64,000 nucleotides of DNA from Bacteroidota bacterium (GTDB taxonomy: Bacteria > Bacteroidota > Bacteroidia > Flavobacteriales_D > Crocinitomicaceae), in assembly GCA_016192075.1 (NCBI GenBank), contig JACPUU010000007.1, positions 124,001 through 188,000 of the forward strand. Reading direction: 5' to 3'. Positions within the stretch are counted from its first letter, which is position 1. Each line of letters begins with the position of its first letter. Positions 1 to 6,727 of the stretch are shown here, piece after piece. The position numbers and the translations under genes were made by a program. The notes below the pieces were generated by a model, which was not told the origin of the DNA, searched no databases, and was given only the letters and a program-made list of their open reading frames with translations.

Positions 1-819
1 AACAAAACAAATTCCACCCTTATCAGTGCGCTGGTGCGGGACCCGCAAAACGCAAAAGCGCTTGAACTGAAAGCAAAAGGCGTTGAAACCCGCACAGGTG
101 ATTACAACGATTTTACCTCGCTGGTAAATGCGTTTAAGGGAATTGATAAATTGTATTTTGTTTCAGGCAGTGACATTCAAAACCGGTACAAACAACACGA
201 AAATGTGGTTAAGGCCGCTAAAGAAGCAGGCGTAAAACAGGTTGTCTACACCAGCTTTTCGCGCAAAAATGAAACGGAAACATCCCCCATAGCCATGGTG
301 GCTGATTCGCATATCCGCACTGAAAATCTGCTGAAAGCATCAGGACTGAACTACACCATTCTGAAACACGGAATTTACATGGATATGCTGCCGCTCTTTT
401 TAGGAGATCAGGTTGTAAAATCAGGTGTTGCCTATTTCCCTGCCGGGGATGGAAAAGTTTCATTTACGCTGCGCAATGATATGGCTGAAGCTGCCGCCGT
501 TATTCTGACAACCGAAGGTCATGCAAATAAAATCTACGACATGACAAATACCCAAACCGTTTCATTTTCTGAAATAGCCGCTGCAATTTCCAACGCATCC
601 GGAACTGCTGTAACGTATGTCTCACCTGCTCCGGAAGAATACATTCAAACACTTTCATCAGCCGGTGTTCCCATGGAATATGTGGGCATGTTTGCCGGAT
701 TTGCCGAAGCCTTTAAACAAGGTGAATTTGACCAGGTCAGTGACTTTATGGAATCATTGATTGGCCGGAAACCGACCAGCGTCAGCCAGTTTCTGTCACA
801 GGTTTACACGCGGAATTAA
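1..819 (+). CDS. NmrA-like NAD(P)-dependent oxidoreductase (QorB/YtfG-like), 5' end missing
   Basis: The reading frame is open from base 1, so the gene begins before the window; a GTG at 34 is only an internal codon. What is visible starts inside the Rossmann fold: the second beta-alpha unit with a VRDP motif after a basic loop, then a GDYND segment, and VVYTSFS as the expected strand before the catalytic region. The arrangement matches NmrA/QorB-type atypical short-chain reductases, which bind NAD(P)H and reduce quinones or act as redox sensors. The N-terminal GxxGxxG nucleotide loop lies outside the window, so cofactor preference cannot be judged. No signal peptide is expected in what remains; cytoplasmic. 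A terminator follows directly. Family placement is fairly sure; substrate is unknown. Confidence 0.8.
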   Translation, partial: NKTNSTLISALVRDPQNAKALELKAKGVETRTGDYNDFTSLVNAFKGIDKLYFVSGSDIQNRYKQHENVVKAAKEAGVKQVVYTSFSRKNETETSPIAMVADSHIRTENLLKASGLNYTILKHGIYMDMLPLFLGDQVVKSGVAYFPAGDGKVSFTLRNDMAEAAAVILTTEGHANKIYDMTNTQTVSFSEIAAAISNASGTAVTYVSPAPEEYIQTLSSAGVPMEYVGMFAGFAEAFKQGEFDQVSDFMESLIGRKPTSVSQFLSQVYTRN

Positions 820-844
820 TTACTGCAGCAAATCATTCTGCTAC

Positions 845-880
845 TGCCGGAAGTTGTTATTCAGCTTCCGGCATTTTTTT
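845..880 (+). terminator. Rho-independent terminator after the NmrA-like gene
   Basis: Perfect 9-bp inverted repeat TGCCGGAAG / CTTCCGGCA (845-853 and 865-873) with an 11-nt loop, followed at once by seven T (874-880). It ends the gene that stops at 819. Confidence 0.85.
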
Positions 881-932
881 GTACAGCAAAGTAGTCACGC
901 CATGCAAATTTCAAGCCCTGTTTGTTTTTTTA

Positions 933-962
933 TTGCGCCGCCCGTTAAGTTTTGTATCTTTA
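933..962 (+). promoter_or_regulatory. Bacteroidota-type promoter for the 1012 gene
   Basis: TTG at 933-935 and TATCTTTA at 955-962 fit the -33 / -7 (TAnnTTTG) pattern of Bacteroidota with a 19-nt spacer. Transcription would begin near 966-969, on the edge of the palindrome at 968-979. Confidence 0.5.
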
Positions 963-967
963 AAAAT

Positions 968-979
968 GCGTTTAAACGC
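968..979. promoter_or_regulatory. Palindrome GCGTTTAAACGC, copy 1 (candidate operator)
   Basis: Perfect 12-bp palindrome just downstream of the -7 element of the 1012 promoter, where a bound protein would block initiation. A second copy with a 15-bp identical core (ATGCGTTTAAACGCC) lies upstream of the bestrophin-like gene at 2867. Function is inferred only. Confidence 0.4.
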
Positions 980-1011
980 CGGATAAGACAAACCCTCAAA
1001 AACCAAAATTT

Positions 1012-1425
1012 ATGAACCCCATTCTCAGAAACATTTTAGCCGTAGTACTTGGCCTGATTGTTGGCAGTACCGTAAATATGGCTATCATTATGGCCAGCAG
1101 TTCCATTATTCCACCGCCTGAAGGTGTTGATGTTACCACCATGGAAGGACTAAAAGCATCCATGCACCTGTTTGAACCCAAACATTTTCTGATGCCCTTT
1201 CTGGCGCATGCACTTGGAACGCTGATTGGCGCAATGCTGGCTGCCCTGATAGCTGCCAGTCATAAAAAGCGTTTTGCCTTTGCCATAGGAATTGTTTTCC
1301 TGGCTGGCGGAATTGCGAATGTGTTTATGCTGCCGTCACCAACCTGGTTTGCCGTTACAGATATTGCACTGGCGTATATTCCTATGGCCTGGATTGCTTC
1401 AAAACTGGTGGTAAAAAAGGGCTGA
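1012..1425 (+). CDS. Small integral membrane protein, unknown function
   Basis: A 137-residue protein with four likely membrane segments (about 5-27, 62-82, 90-107 and 113-131), short loops, and a KK-rich C-terminus that would sit in the cytoplasm. I do not recognise a named family with certainty; similar short four-helix proteins are widespread in Bacteroidota as hypothetical proteins. It has its own promoter with a palindrome at the likely transcription start, and the next gene, an MFS transporter, follows in the same direction after about 105 nt. No catalytic motif is visible. Confidence 0.7.
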   Translation: MNPILRNILAVVLGLIVGSTVNMAIIMASSSIIPPPEGVDVTTMEGLKASMHLFEPKHFLMPFLAHALGTLIGAMLAALIAASHKKRFAFAIGIVFLAGGIANVFMLPSPTWFAVTDIALAYIPMAWIASKLVVKKG

Positions 1426-1531
1426 TACGTTTCACCTGTCGTTGATTTTTCCGATCAGCCTGCTGGCGGATAAATCTGAATCAGCCAAACGCATTACGGG
1501 ATAAAAAAGAGAAATACCAACACCTTACATT

Positions 1532-2704
1532 TTGAAATACATCACCCGCACTGTTTGGATTTTATCTGCCGTGAGCCTGCTCACAGATACGGCCAGTGAA
1601 ATGCTGTATCCGATTATGCCCATCTATTTAAAGACAATTGGTTTTTCGGTTGTGCTGATTGGTATACTGGAAGGTGTGGCAGAAGCAACAGCAGGTCTCA
1701 GCAAAGGTTATTTCGGCAAACGTTCAGACAGTTCAGGCAGGCGGGTACCGTTTGTTCAGCTGGGATATGCATTCAGTGCCGTTTCAAAACCCCTGATGGC
1801 CATTTTTACTTTTCCGCTCTGGATCTTTTTTGCACGCACCATTGATCGTTTTGGAAAAGGAATACGGACTGGTGCCCGCGATGCTATTCTTTCGGACGAA
1901 GCAACACCTGCCACCAAAGGAAAAATATTTGGTTTTCACCGCTCCATGGATACGTTTGGTGCTGTTTTGGGACCTTCACTGGCGCTGCTCTATTTGTATT
2001 TTTTTCCGGAAGATTACAAGACGCTTTTTTTTATTGCTTTTATTCCGGGCCTGCTTGCAGTTGCCGCCTCCTTTTTCTTAAAAGAAAAAAAGACAACCGA
2101 ACCAAAACCAAAAGTCAAGACCTCTTTTTTTTCGTTTTTGAAATACTGGAAAAAAAGTCCGCCTGCTTACCGGAAACTGGTCATTGGCCTTTTAATTTTC
2201 ACCCTGTTTAACAGTTCTGATGTATTTCTGCTGCTCAAGGCAAGAGAGGCCGGGTTGGATGATTCGATGGTCATTGGTGTTTATATCTTTTACAACCTGG
2301 TCTATGCCTTGTTTGCTTTCCCGCTTGGTATTCTCGCTGACAAAGTTGGTTTAAAAACCGTTTTTACCGGCGGCATTTTTCTGTTTGCCCTGGTATACCT
2401 GGGTATGGCGTTTAATACCAACCTGTATGTTTTTTTCGGGTTATTTTTACTTTATGGTATTTACGCCGCCGCAACTGAAGGAATTGCCAAAGCCTGGATT
2501 TCGAATATCACCGACAAAAAAGATACCGCCACAGCTATTGGAACATTTTCGGGTTTCCAGAGTATTTGCACCATGCTGGCCAGTTCGCTTACCGGACTCA
2601 TCTGGTTTCAGTTTGACGGCGCAACGGCTTTTATACTGACAGCGTCTGTAACCGCACTGGTGCTGCTTTACTTTATGACCATTCCTAAACCGGTAACGCC
2701 ATAA
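1532..2704 (+). CDS. MFS transporter
   Basis: A 390-residue major facilitator with about 12 hydrophobic segments in two halves, split by a charged loop near residues 185-205. The loop after helix 2 carries GKRSDSSGRR (about 62-71) in the place of MFS motif A, and the loop after helix 4 carries DRFGKGIRTGARDA (105-118), typical of a Bacteroidota MFS subgroup whose substrates are unknown. The protein must start at a TTG at 1532; no ATG precedes the first helix and the sequence from residue 1 aligns with an N-terminal helix containing the conserved LLTDTASEM. It acts in the inner membrane by proton or ion coupled transport. Substrate cannot be read from sequence or neighbours. Confidence 0.85.
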   Translation: MKYITRTVWILSAVSLLTDTASEMLYPIMPIYLKTIGFSVVLIGILEGVAEATAGLSKGYFGKRSDSSGRRVPFVQLGYAFSAVSKPLMAIFTFPLWIFFARTIDRFGKGIRTGARDAILSDEATPATKGKIFGFHRSMDTFGAVLGPSLALLYLYFFPEDYKTLFFIAFIPGLLAVAASFFLKEKKTTEPKPKVKTSFFSFLKYWKKSPPAYRKLVIGLLIFTLFNSSDVFLLLKAREAGLDDSMVIGVYIFYNLVYALFAFPLGILADKVGLKTVFTGGIFLFALVYLGMAFNTNLYVFFGLFLLYGIYAAATEGIAKAWISNITDKKDTATAIGTFSGFQSICTMLASSLTGLIWFQFDGATAFILTASVTALVLLYFMTIPKPVTP

Positions 2705-2866
2705 TAACGCATACATTCAGTAAACGGCCAGACAACAGATTCCAATACTTTCCTTTTTTTGCGGCAGTGTTATTTTTGAAAGTCCTGTTTTCCTGATTTT
2801 GACAAATGCTCCCTGAAATGAGGATATAAAAAGGCCAATGAAAGTTCCCTTTAAATTCATAACGAT

Positions 2867-2878
2867 GCGTTTAAACGC
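2867..2878. promoter_or_regulatory. Palindrome GCGTTTAAACGC, copy 2 (candidate operator)
   Basis: Identical to the 12-bp palindrome at 968. Here it sits where the -33 region of the bestrophin promoter should be, with TACTTTTA (2889-2896) as a probable -7 element and the ATG at 2902. Binding would be expected to block RNA polymerase. Confidence 0.4.
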
Positions 2879-2888
2879 CAAAATTCTG

Positions 2889-2896
2889 TACTTTTA
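2889..2896 (+). promoter_or_regulatory. Probable -7 element of the bestrophin-like gene
   Basis: TACTTTTA matches TAnnTTTG except at the last base and ends only 5 nt before the ATG at 2902, so the transcript would be leaderless or nearly so. Confidence 0.4.
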
Positions 2897-2901
2897 GTAA
2901 A

Positions 2902-3804
2902 ATGATAAAAACAGAAAAACAAGGTTTCATTCAGCTGTTTAAAATAGCAGCCCCGTTTATAATCTTCAGCGCAACCTATACTTCGCTTACGTTTGTACTG
3001 GAAGAAATCATCGGCGATCATATTTATAAAATATCCGGCCAGATAGGTTCTGTGTTTGGTCTGGCAGTTGCATTCTTTTTGGGATTCAGAATGAATTCTG
3101 CTTACGACAGGTGGTGGGAAGCGCGAAAAATTTTCGGTGAACTGACAAATAATTCAAACAGTTTTATAGCCAAACTATATACATACTACAGTAATCCGGA
3201 AAACTTCAACAGCGGTGCCAAATCTCAAACAAACACAAGAGTTCTGGAGTTGCTGAGCCTGACAGCAATCTATATCAGGCAACTTAAAAATGAAATGCAT
3301 CAAAATTTCAGGCCTTCATTAAATCAGGAAGCAAATGAATTGTATTCAAAATACAATATCAATCCCGGTCATAAAATATCGAATGAAATTTTACTGGCTG
3401 TGGCCCGAAGCATTGAAGCTGATTTTGCCAGGGAGAGCAATATGGAAAAGGCAGACCTGATGCAGCACATCAACCGGTTTTATGAAATTCAGGGAAAAGC
3501 CGAACGGATACGGAACACACACTTTCTGATGATTTACTCGGCATTTACAAAAATTATTGTGGGGTTTTATGTGTTACTGATTCCACTGTTTATCGGTGAT
3601 ATTGACCTTGGCGGTGAAGAGAGTGGTTTTGAGTTCCTGGCGGTTCCGATAATGGTTCTGATCAGTACCGCTTTCCTGACCATTAACAAACTGGCTAATT
3701 TATATGGCGAACCCTTTTCAGAAAACATAACCTCAGTTTCTATAGACGAGATTTGCAAAAGAATTGAGCAAAATTGTAACGAGGTGAAAACCAAAATAAA
3801 ATAG
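2902..3804 (+). CDS. Bestrophin-like (UPF0187/YneE family) anion channel
   Basis: A 300-residue member of the bacterial bestrophin family, pentameric inner-membrane channels; bacterial homologues have been shown to conduct ions with gating at the hydrophobic neck. The signature FRMNSAYDRWWEARKIFGEL is at residues 62-81, just after the second membrane helix. Membrane helices are seen near 13-32, 47-62, 212-235 and 245-265, with the long cytoplasmic helical region between. Length is normal for the family (about 290-305). It is transcribed alone; the tetR gene that follows has its own promoter. A 12-bp palindrome upstream is shared with the gene at 1012. Ion selectivity cannot be inferred. Confidence 0.9.
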   Translation: MIKTEKQGFIQLFKIAAPFIIFSATYTSLTFVLEEIIGDHIYKISGQIGSVFGLAVAFFLGFRMNSAYDRWWEARKIFGELTNNSNSFIAKLYTYYSNPENFNSGAKSQTNTRVLELLSLTAIYIRQLKNEMHQNFRPSLNQEANELYSKYNINPGHKISNEILLAVARSIEADFARESNMEKADLMQHINRFYEIQGKAERIRNTHFLMIYSAFTKIIVGFYVLLIPLFIGDIDLGGEESGFEFLAVPIMVLISTAFLTINKLANLYGEPFSENITSVSIDEICKRIEQNCNEVKTKIK

Positions 3805-3898
3805 GTGCTATCCGGAAACTGCAAGCGTTAATTTTGGAAAAGTTACACCGGGTGAACTCTTTTTTTTCCCAACGAGCATAAAATATTACCTGAACTTC

Positions 3899-3929
3899 TT
3901 GCCTATCTACTACTAGGTAGTTATCTTTG
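3899..3929 (+). promoter_or_regulatory. Promoter of tetR-fabF with operator-like repeat between its elements
   Basis: TTG (3899-3901), a 20-nt spacer and a perfect TATCTTTG (3922-3929) form a strong Bacteroidota promoter. The spacer contains CTACTACTAGGTAG (3907-3920), in which CTAC and GTAG form a short inverted repeat around TAG (3910-3920). Its place inside the promoter of a TetR gene suggests autoregulation. The ATG follows 8 nt after the -7 element. Confidence 0.65.
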
Positions 3930-3937
3930 TACATATC

Positions 3938-4495
3938 ATGACCACGAAAGAGCAAATACTCAGAATCGGTGATGAACTGATCCGTGACAAAGGCATCAAT
4001 GCCTTTAGTTTCACAGATATTTCCGGGAAACTGGGTATTAAAAATGCCTCGGTGCATTATCACTTTGCAACCAAAGACGCACTTGTACTGGCCGTTATTA
4101 ACAGGCACATTGAGAAAGTAACACAGCTGAGAGAAAGAAACGCAGCCAAAGATCCCACCTTTCAGTTACAGGCATTTATTTCTACCTACGCCGTCGTAAA
4201 AAAAGAAAACAAAATATGCCTGGTGGGTTCACTGGCATCAGACTTAAATACGGTGAACAAAACCATCCGGAAAAAACTCACAGAACTGGCTGATCTTATT
4301 TTAGACTGGGTAACTGAAATACTGGAAACAGGCAAATCAACCGGTGTTTTTCATTTCAACACAAAAACCCGCACCAAAGCACTTCTGGTAATTACAGCAA
4401 TGCTTGCATCGGTACAATTAAGCAGGCTAACCGGCGATACCGATTTTAAACGAATTAAAGAATCAATTATTCAAGAACTTACAACAACGCTATGA
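3938..4495 (+). CDS. TetR/AcrR-family transcriptional regulator
   Basis: A 185-residue regulator with the TetR N-terminal helix-turn-helix at about residues 25-46; the recognition helix region reads KNASVHYHFATKDALV, with the hallmark YYHF-like YHF. The C-terminal half is the helical ligand-binding and dimer domain and is too divergent to name a ligand. Known TetR proteins repress by binding inverted repeats and release on ligand binding. The stop overlaps the ATG of the FabF gene by 4 nt, so the two are translationally coupled, and an operator-like repeat lies in the shared promoter. That context suggests the pair is self-regulated and that the ligand could be related to fatty-acid or polyketide-like metabolism (inference). 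Confidence 0.9.
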   Translation: MTTKEQILRIGDELIRDKGINAFSFTDISGKLGIKNASVHYHFATKDALVLAVINRHIEKVTQLRERNAAKDPTFQLQAFISTYAVVKKENKICLVGSLASDLNTVNKTIRKKLTELADLILDWVTEILETGKSTGVFHFNTKTRTKALLVITAMLASVQLSRLTGDTDFKRIKESIIQELTTTL

Positions 4496-5742
4496 GACGA
4501 GTAGTAGTAACGGGATTAGGTTCCCTCACCCCTATTGGTAACAACACCAATGATTTTTGGAATGCATTGATAACCGGAAAAAGCGGCGCAGCACCTATTA
4601 CTAAATTTGACACCAGTAAATTCAAAACCAAATTTGCCTGTGAACTGAAAAATTTTGATCCGCTGAATTACATGGATAAATCAGAAGCAAAACGGTATGA
4701 TTTGTTTACCCAATATGCCCTTATTTCGGTGGCAGAAGCAGTGAGTCATGCAAACATTGATTTTGAAAAACTCAACCGCAATAAAATTGGTGTTATCTGG
4801 GGTTCAGGAAATGGTGGTATTGGTACATTTCAGGAACAAATGATGGAATTTGCCAAAGGAGATGGTACTCCCCGTTTCAGCCCGTTCTTTATTCCGCGCA
4901 TGATTGTAGACATTGCCGCCGGTGTTATCTCCATGAAATACGGTTTGCGCGGTGTCAATTTTGCAACCGTATCAGCATGCGCTACATCCAACACAGCATT
5001 GATTGAAGCGTTCAACTACATTAAATGGAATAAAGCAGACATGGTTATTACAGGCGGTTCTGAGGCTCCGATTATAGAAAGTTCTGTTGGCGGTTTCAGT
5101 TCGTCCAAAGCCTTATCAACCAACAATGATAACCCGGCACAGGCATCACGCCCTTTTGATGTAAACCGGGATGGTTTTGTAATGGGTGAAGGAGCAGGAG
5201 CCGTTGTTCTGGAAGAACTGGAGCATGCCCGGAAACGGGGTGCAAAAATTATTGCCGAAGTAGTTGGAGGCGGTATGGCCGCCGATGCCTATCACCTGAC
5301 AGGGACGCATCCTGAAGGTGAAGGTGCTTACTTAGGAATGCTGGCCGCCCTGGAAGAAGCCAACCTGAAACCGGCTGACATTGACTACCTGAATACCCAT
5401 GCCACCTCAACACCGCAGGGAGATATCAGTGAACTCAAAGCAGCCGAACGTGTTTTTGGCAGAAATTCAACCCTTAACATCAGTGCAACCAAATCCATGA
5501 CCGGGCATTTGCTGGGTGCCGCCGGGGCAATTGAAGCCATTGCCTGTATCAAAGCCATTGAAAATAACATCGTACCACCTACCATTAACTCGGTTGATAT
5601 TGAACCGGAGTTTAAAGATTTGTTTAACCTGACACTGGGAAAAGCACAACAAAAAGAAATCAGGTATGCAATGAGTAACACCTTTGGTTTTGGCGGACAC
5701 ATTGCAACCACTATTTTCAAAAAATTTACAGATACGATTTAA
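4492..5742 (+). CDS. fabF: Beta-ketoacyl-[acyl-carrier-protein] synthase II (FabF-type)
   Basis: A 416-residue condensing enzyme that elongates acyl chains by decarboxylative condensation with malonyl-ACP. The thiolase-fold catalytic residues are all in place: Cys163 in SACATSN, His303 in NTHATSTPQGD, Lys334 and His339 in ATKSMTGHLLGA; the glycine-rich SNTFGFGGHI motif closes the C-terminus. Length is that of E. coli FabF. It overlaps the tetR gene by 4 nt and is not next to acpP, fabG or other core fatty-acid genes, so it may be a second, regulated FabF copy rather than the housekeeping enzyme. A copy in an aryl-polyene or flexirubin-type cluster would be flanked by ACP and ketoreductase genes, which are absent here. 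Confidence 0.92.
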   Translation: MRRVVVTGLGSLTPIGNNTNDFWNALITGKSGAAPITKFDTSKFKTKFACELKNFDPLNYMDKSEAKRYDLFTQYALISVAEAVSHANIDFEKLNRNKIGVIWGSGNGGIGTFQEQMMEFAKGDGTPRFSPFFIPRMIVDIAAGVISMKYGLRGVNFATVSACATSNTALIEAFNYIKWNKADMVITGGSEAPIIESSVGGFSSSKALSTNNDNPAQASRPFDVNRDGFVMGEGAGAVVLEELEHARKRGAKIIAEVVGGGMAADAYHLTGTHPEGEGAYLGMLAALEEANLKPADIDYLNTHATSTPQGDISELKAAERVFGRNSTLNISATKSMTGHLLGAAGAIEAIACIKAIENNIVPPTINSVDIEPEFKDLFNLTLGKAQQKEIRYAMSNTFGFGGHIATTIFKKFTDTI

Positions 5743-5769
5743 CGCCGGACCTTAAAATCAACCACCTGG

Positions 5770-6054
5770 ATGCACGAAATTCCGCGCGATATTCTTCAAA
5801 AAATACAGCAACTTTTTCCGGTACCGGATGAACAGCAACAGGTTGTTGCATTGATAAGTGGATTGTGGACCCAATCACTGAATGTCGGCCCGGCACAGCT
5901 GGCAAGGGCCATTCTTACCTTGTCTGAAAATGATCTGGCCGAATTAAAATCACTGTTCGGACAACAGTTTTTGGGTGATCCGCGTGACGTTATCCTGATG
6001 GCCGAAAGTAAAGCAGGTAACCCGGGAACTTACTTTTTGACGGCGTTTGATTAA
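5770..6054 (+). CDS. Hypothetical protein downstream of FabF
   Basis: A 94-residue soluble protein that I do not recognise. It is rich in helix-favouring segments, has no signal peptide or membrane helix, and contains a loop GDPRDV near residue 76. It starts 27 nt after fabF and ends before the strong bidirectional terminator at 6176, so it is most likely the last gene of the tetR-fabF unit. Codon use looks like its neighbours, and the frame is clean over its length, which supports a real gene. Its function is unknown; a role as a small helper of the upstream ketosynthase is only a guess from position. Confidence 0.6.
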   Translation: MHEIPRDILQKIQQLFPVPDEQQQVVALISGLWTQSLNVGPAQLARAILTLSENDLAELKSLFGQQFLGDPRDVILMAESKAGNPGTYFLTAFD

Positions 6055-6175
6055 GGTTATCTTTCTGAGCGAAGTGTAACGGAGCGAAGAAACCCTCCCG
6101 CGTCAACATCTGGTAAGTTCCGTTTTTAAACAGTCTCTAAACTTTTTCCTTCGTGTTTCCTTCTAAATCAGGGTA

Positions 6176-6213
6176 AAAAAAAAGGGGCGGAAAATTTTCC
6201 GCCCCTTTTTTTT
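6176..6213. terminator. Bidirectional terminator between fabF unit and csp gene
   Basis: A perfect palindrome of AAAAGGGGCGGAAAA against its complement, centred at 6194/6195, with nine A before (6175-6183) and eight T after (6206-6213). It can terminate the rightward tetR-fabF unit and the leftward cold-shock gene that ends at 6229. Confidence 0.9.
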
Positions 6214-6228
6214 GGATATTTAAACTAC

Positions 6229-6417
6229 TTATGCTTTTTTGACATTTACGGCGTTTTCACCTTTTTTGCCCATCTGGATTTCAAATGTTACTTCATCGTT
6301 TTCGCGAACCGGTTCAATTAAACCTGTTGCATGTACAAAAACTTCCTGCCCGTTTTCAGCTTTGATAAAACCGAAACCTTTGGCTTCGTTAAAAAATTTT
6401 ACTGTTCCTTTATTCAT
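6229..6417 (-). CDS. Cold-shock protein, CspA family
   Basis: A 62-residue single cold-shock domain (OB fold) that binds single-stranded nucleic acid and melts RNA structure. RNP1 is KGFGFI (residues 13-18) and RNP2 is VFVHA (26-30). The start chosen is the ATG at 6417 (MNKGTVKFF), where all family members begin; an upstream in-frame ATG at 6537 would add 40 residues with no domain resemblance and lies in the leader. The mRNA leader from the probable promoter at 6593-6600 is about 170 nt and carries a stable hairpin at 6481-6504, as expected for a temperature-regulated csp gene, although the protein could also be a constitutive paralogue. Confidence 0.93.
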   Translation of the reverse strand: MNKGTVKFFNEAKGFGFIKAENGQEVFVHATGLIEPVRENDEVTFEIQMGKKGENAVNVKKA

Positions 6418-6480
6418 TGTGTTTGTTTTGTGCTCTTCCATTTTGGTTGAGCGATTAAAATTTATGCTATTCCTTAATTT

Positions 6481-6504
6481 CACCTGAATAATATTTTTCA
6501 GGTG
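6481..6504 (-). promoter_or_regulatory. Hairpin in the cold-shock mRNA leader
   Basis: CACCTGAA (6481-6488) and TTCAGGTG (6497-6504) form a perfect 8-bp stem with an 8-nt AT-rich loop, 63 nt before the csp start. On the leftward strand no T-run follows, so it is a leader structure rather than a terminator of csp. Read rightwards it is followed by TTTTTT, but no rightward gene needs it. A role in thermosensing is inference. Confidence 0.5.
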
Positions 6505-6576
6505 TTTTTTACCTCCGCAGAAAATGTAAGTAATCAAAAATGTAACAAGGAATTACAAAACAGATTGCGCTACAAT

Positions 6577-6600
6577 CTTCTTAAGAAGCAGGCAAAGATA
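6577..6600 (-). promoter_or_regulatory. csp promoter and palindrome at the transcript start
   Basis: CAAAGATA at 6593-6600 is TATCTTTG on the minus strand, a perfect -7 element. Directly downstream lies the 12-bp palindrome CTTCTTAAGAAG (6577-6588), which would span the first bases of the transcript. No clear -33 TTG is seen. Confidence 0.5.
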
Positions 6601-6713
6601 CATATAATAATCTGATAAAGAGGTTTTTTAACGTTAATATAAAAAAAAGGCGGCTGTTTTTAAGCGGGAAGAAGCGTTTGGACACACCATGTAAAAACAG
6701 CGGGATATTTCAT

Positions 6714-6721
6714 TAATTTTG
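6714..6721 (+). promoter_or_regulatory. -7 element for the collagen-like lipoprotein gene
   Basis: TAATTTTG, a perfect TAnnTTTG match, ends 6 nt before the ATG at 6728. Its position rules out the in-frame TTG at 6719 as the start and predicts a leaderless or nearly leaderless mRNA. Confidence 0.55.
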
Positions 6722-6727
6722 AAGTTT

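Noticed and set aside
6061-6110. Sequence CTGAGCGAAGTGTAACGGAGCGAAG as an intergenic repeat element
   Set aside because: It looks like a dispersed repeat seen in other genomes, but only one copy is visible in the window, so it cannot be supported.
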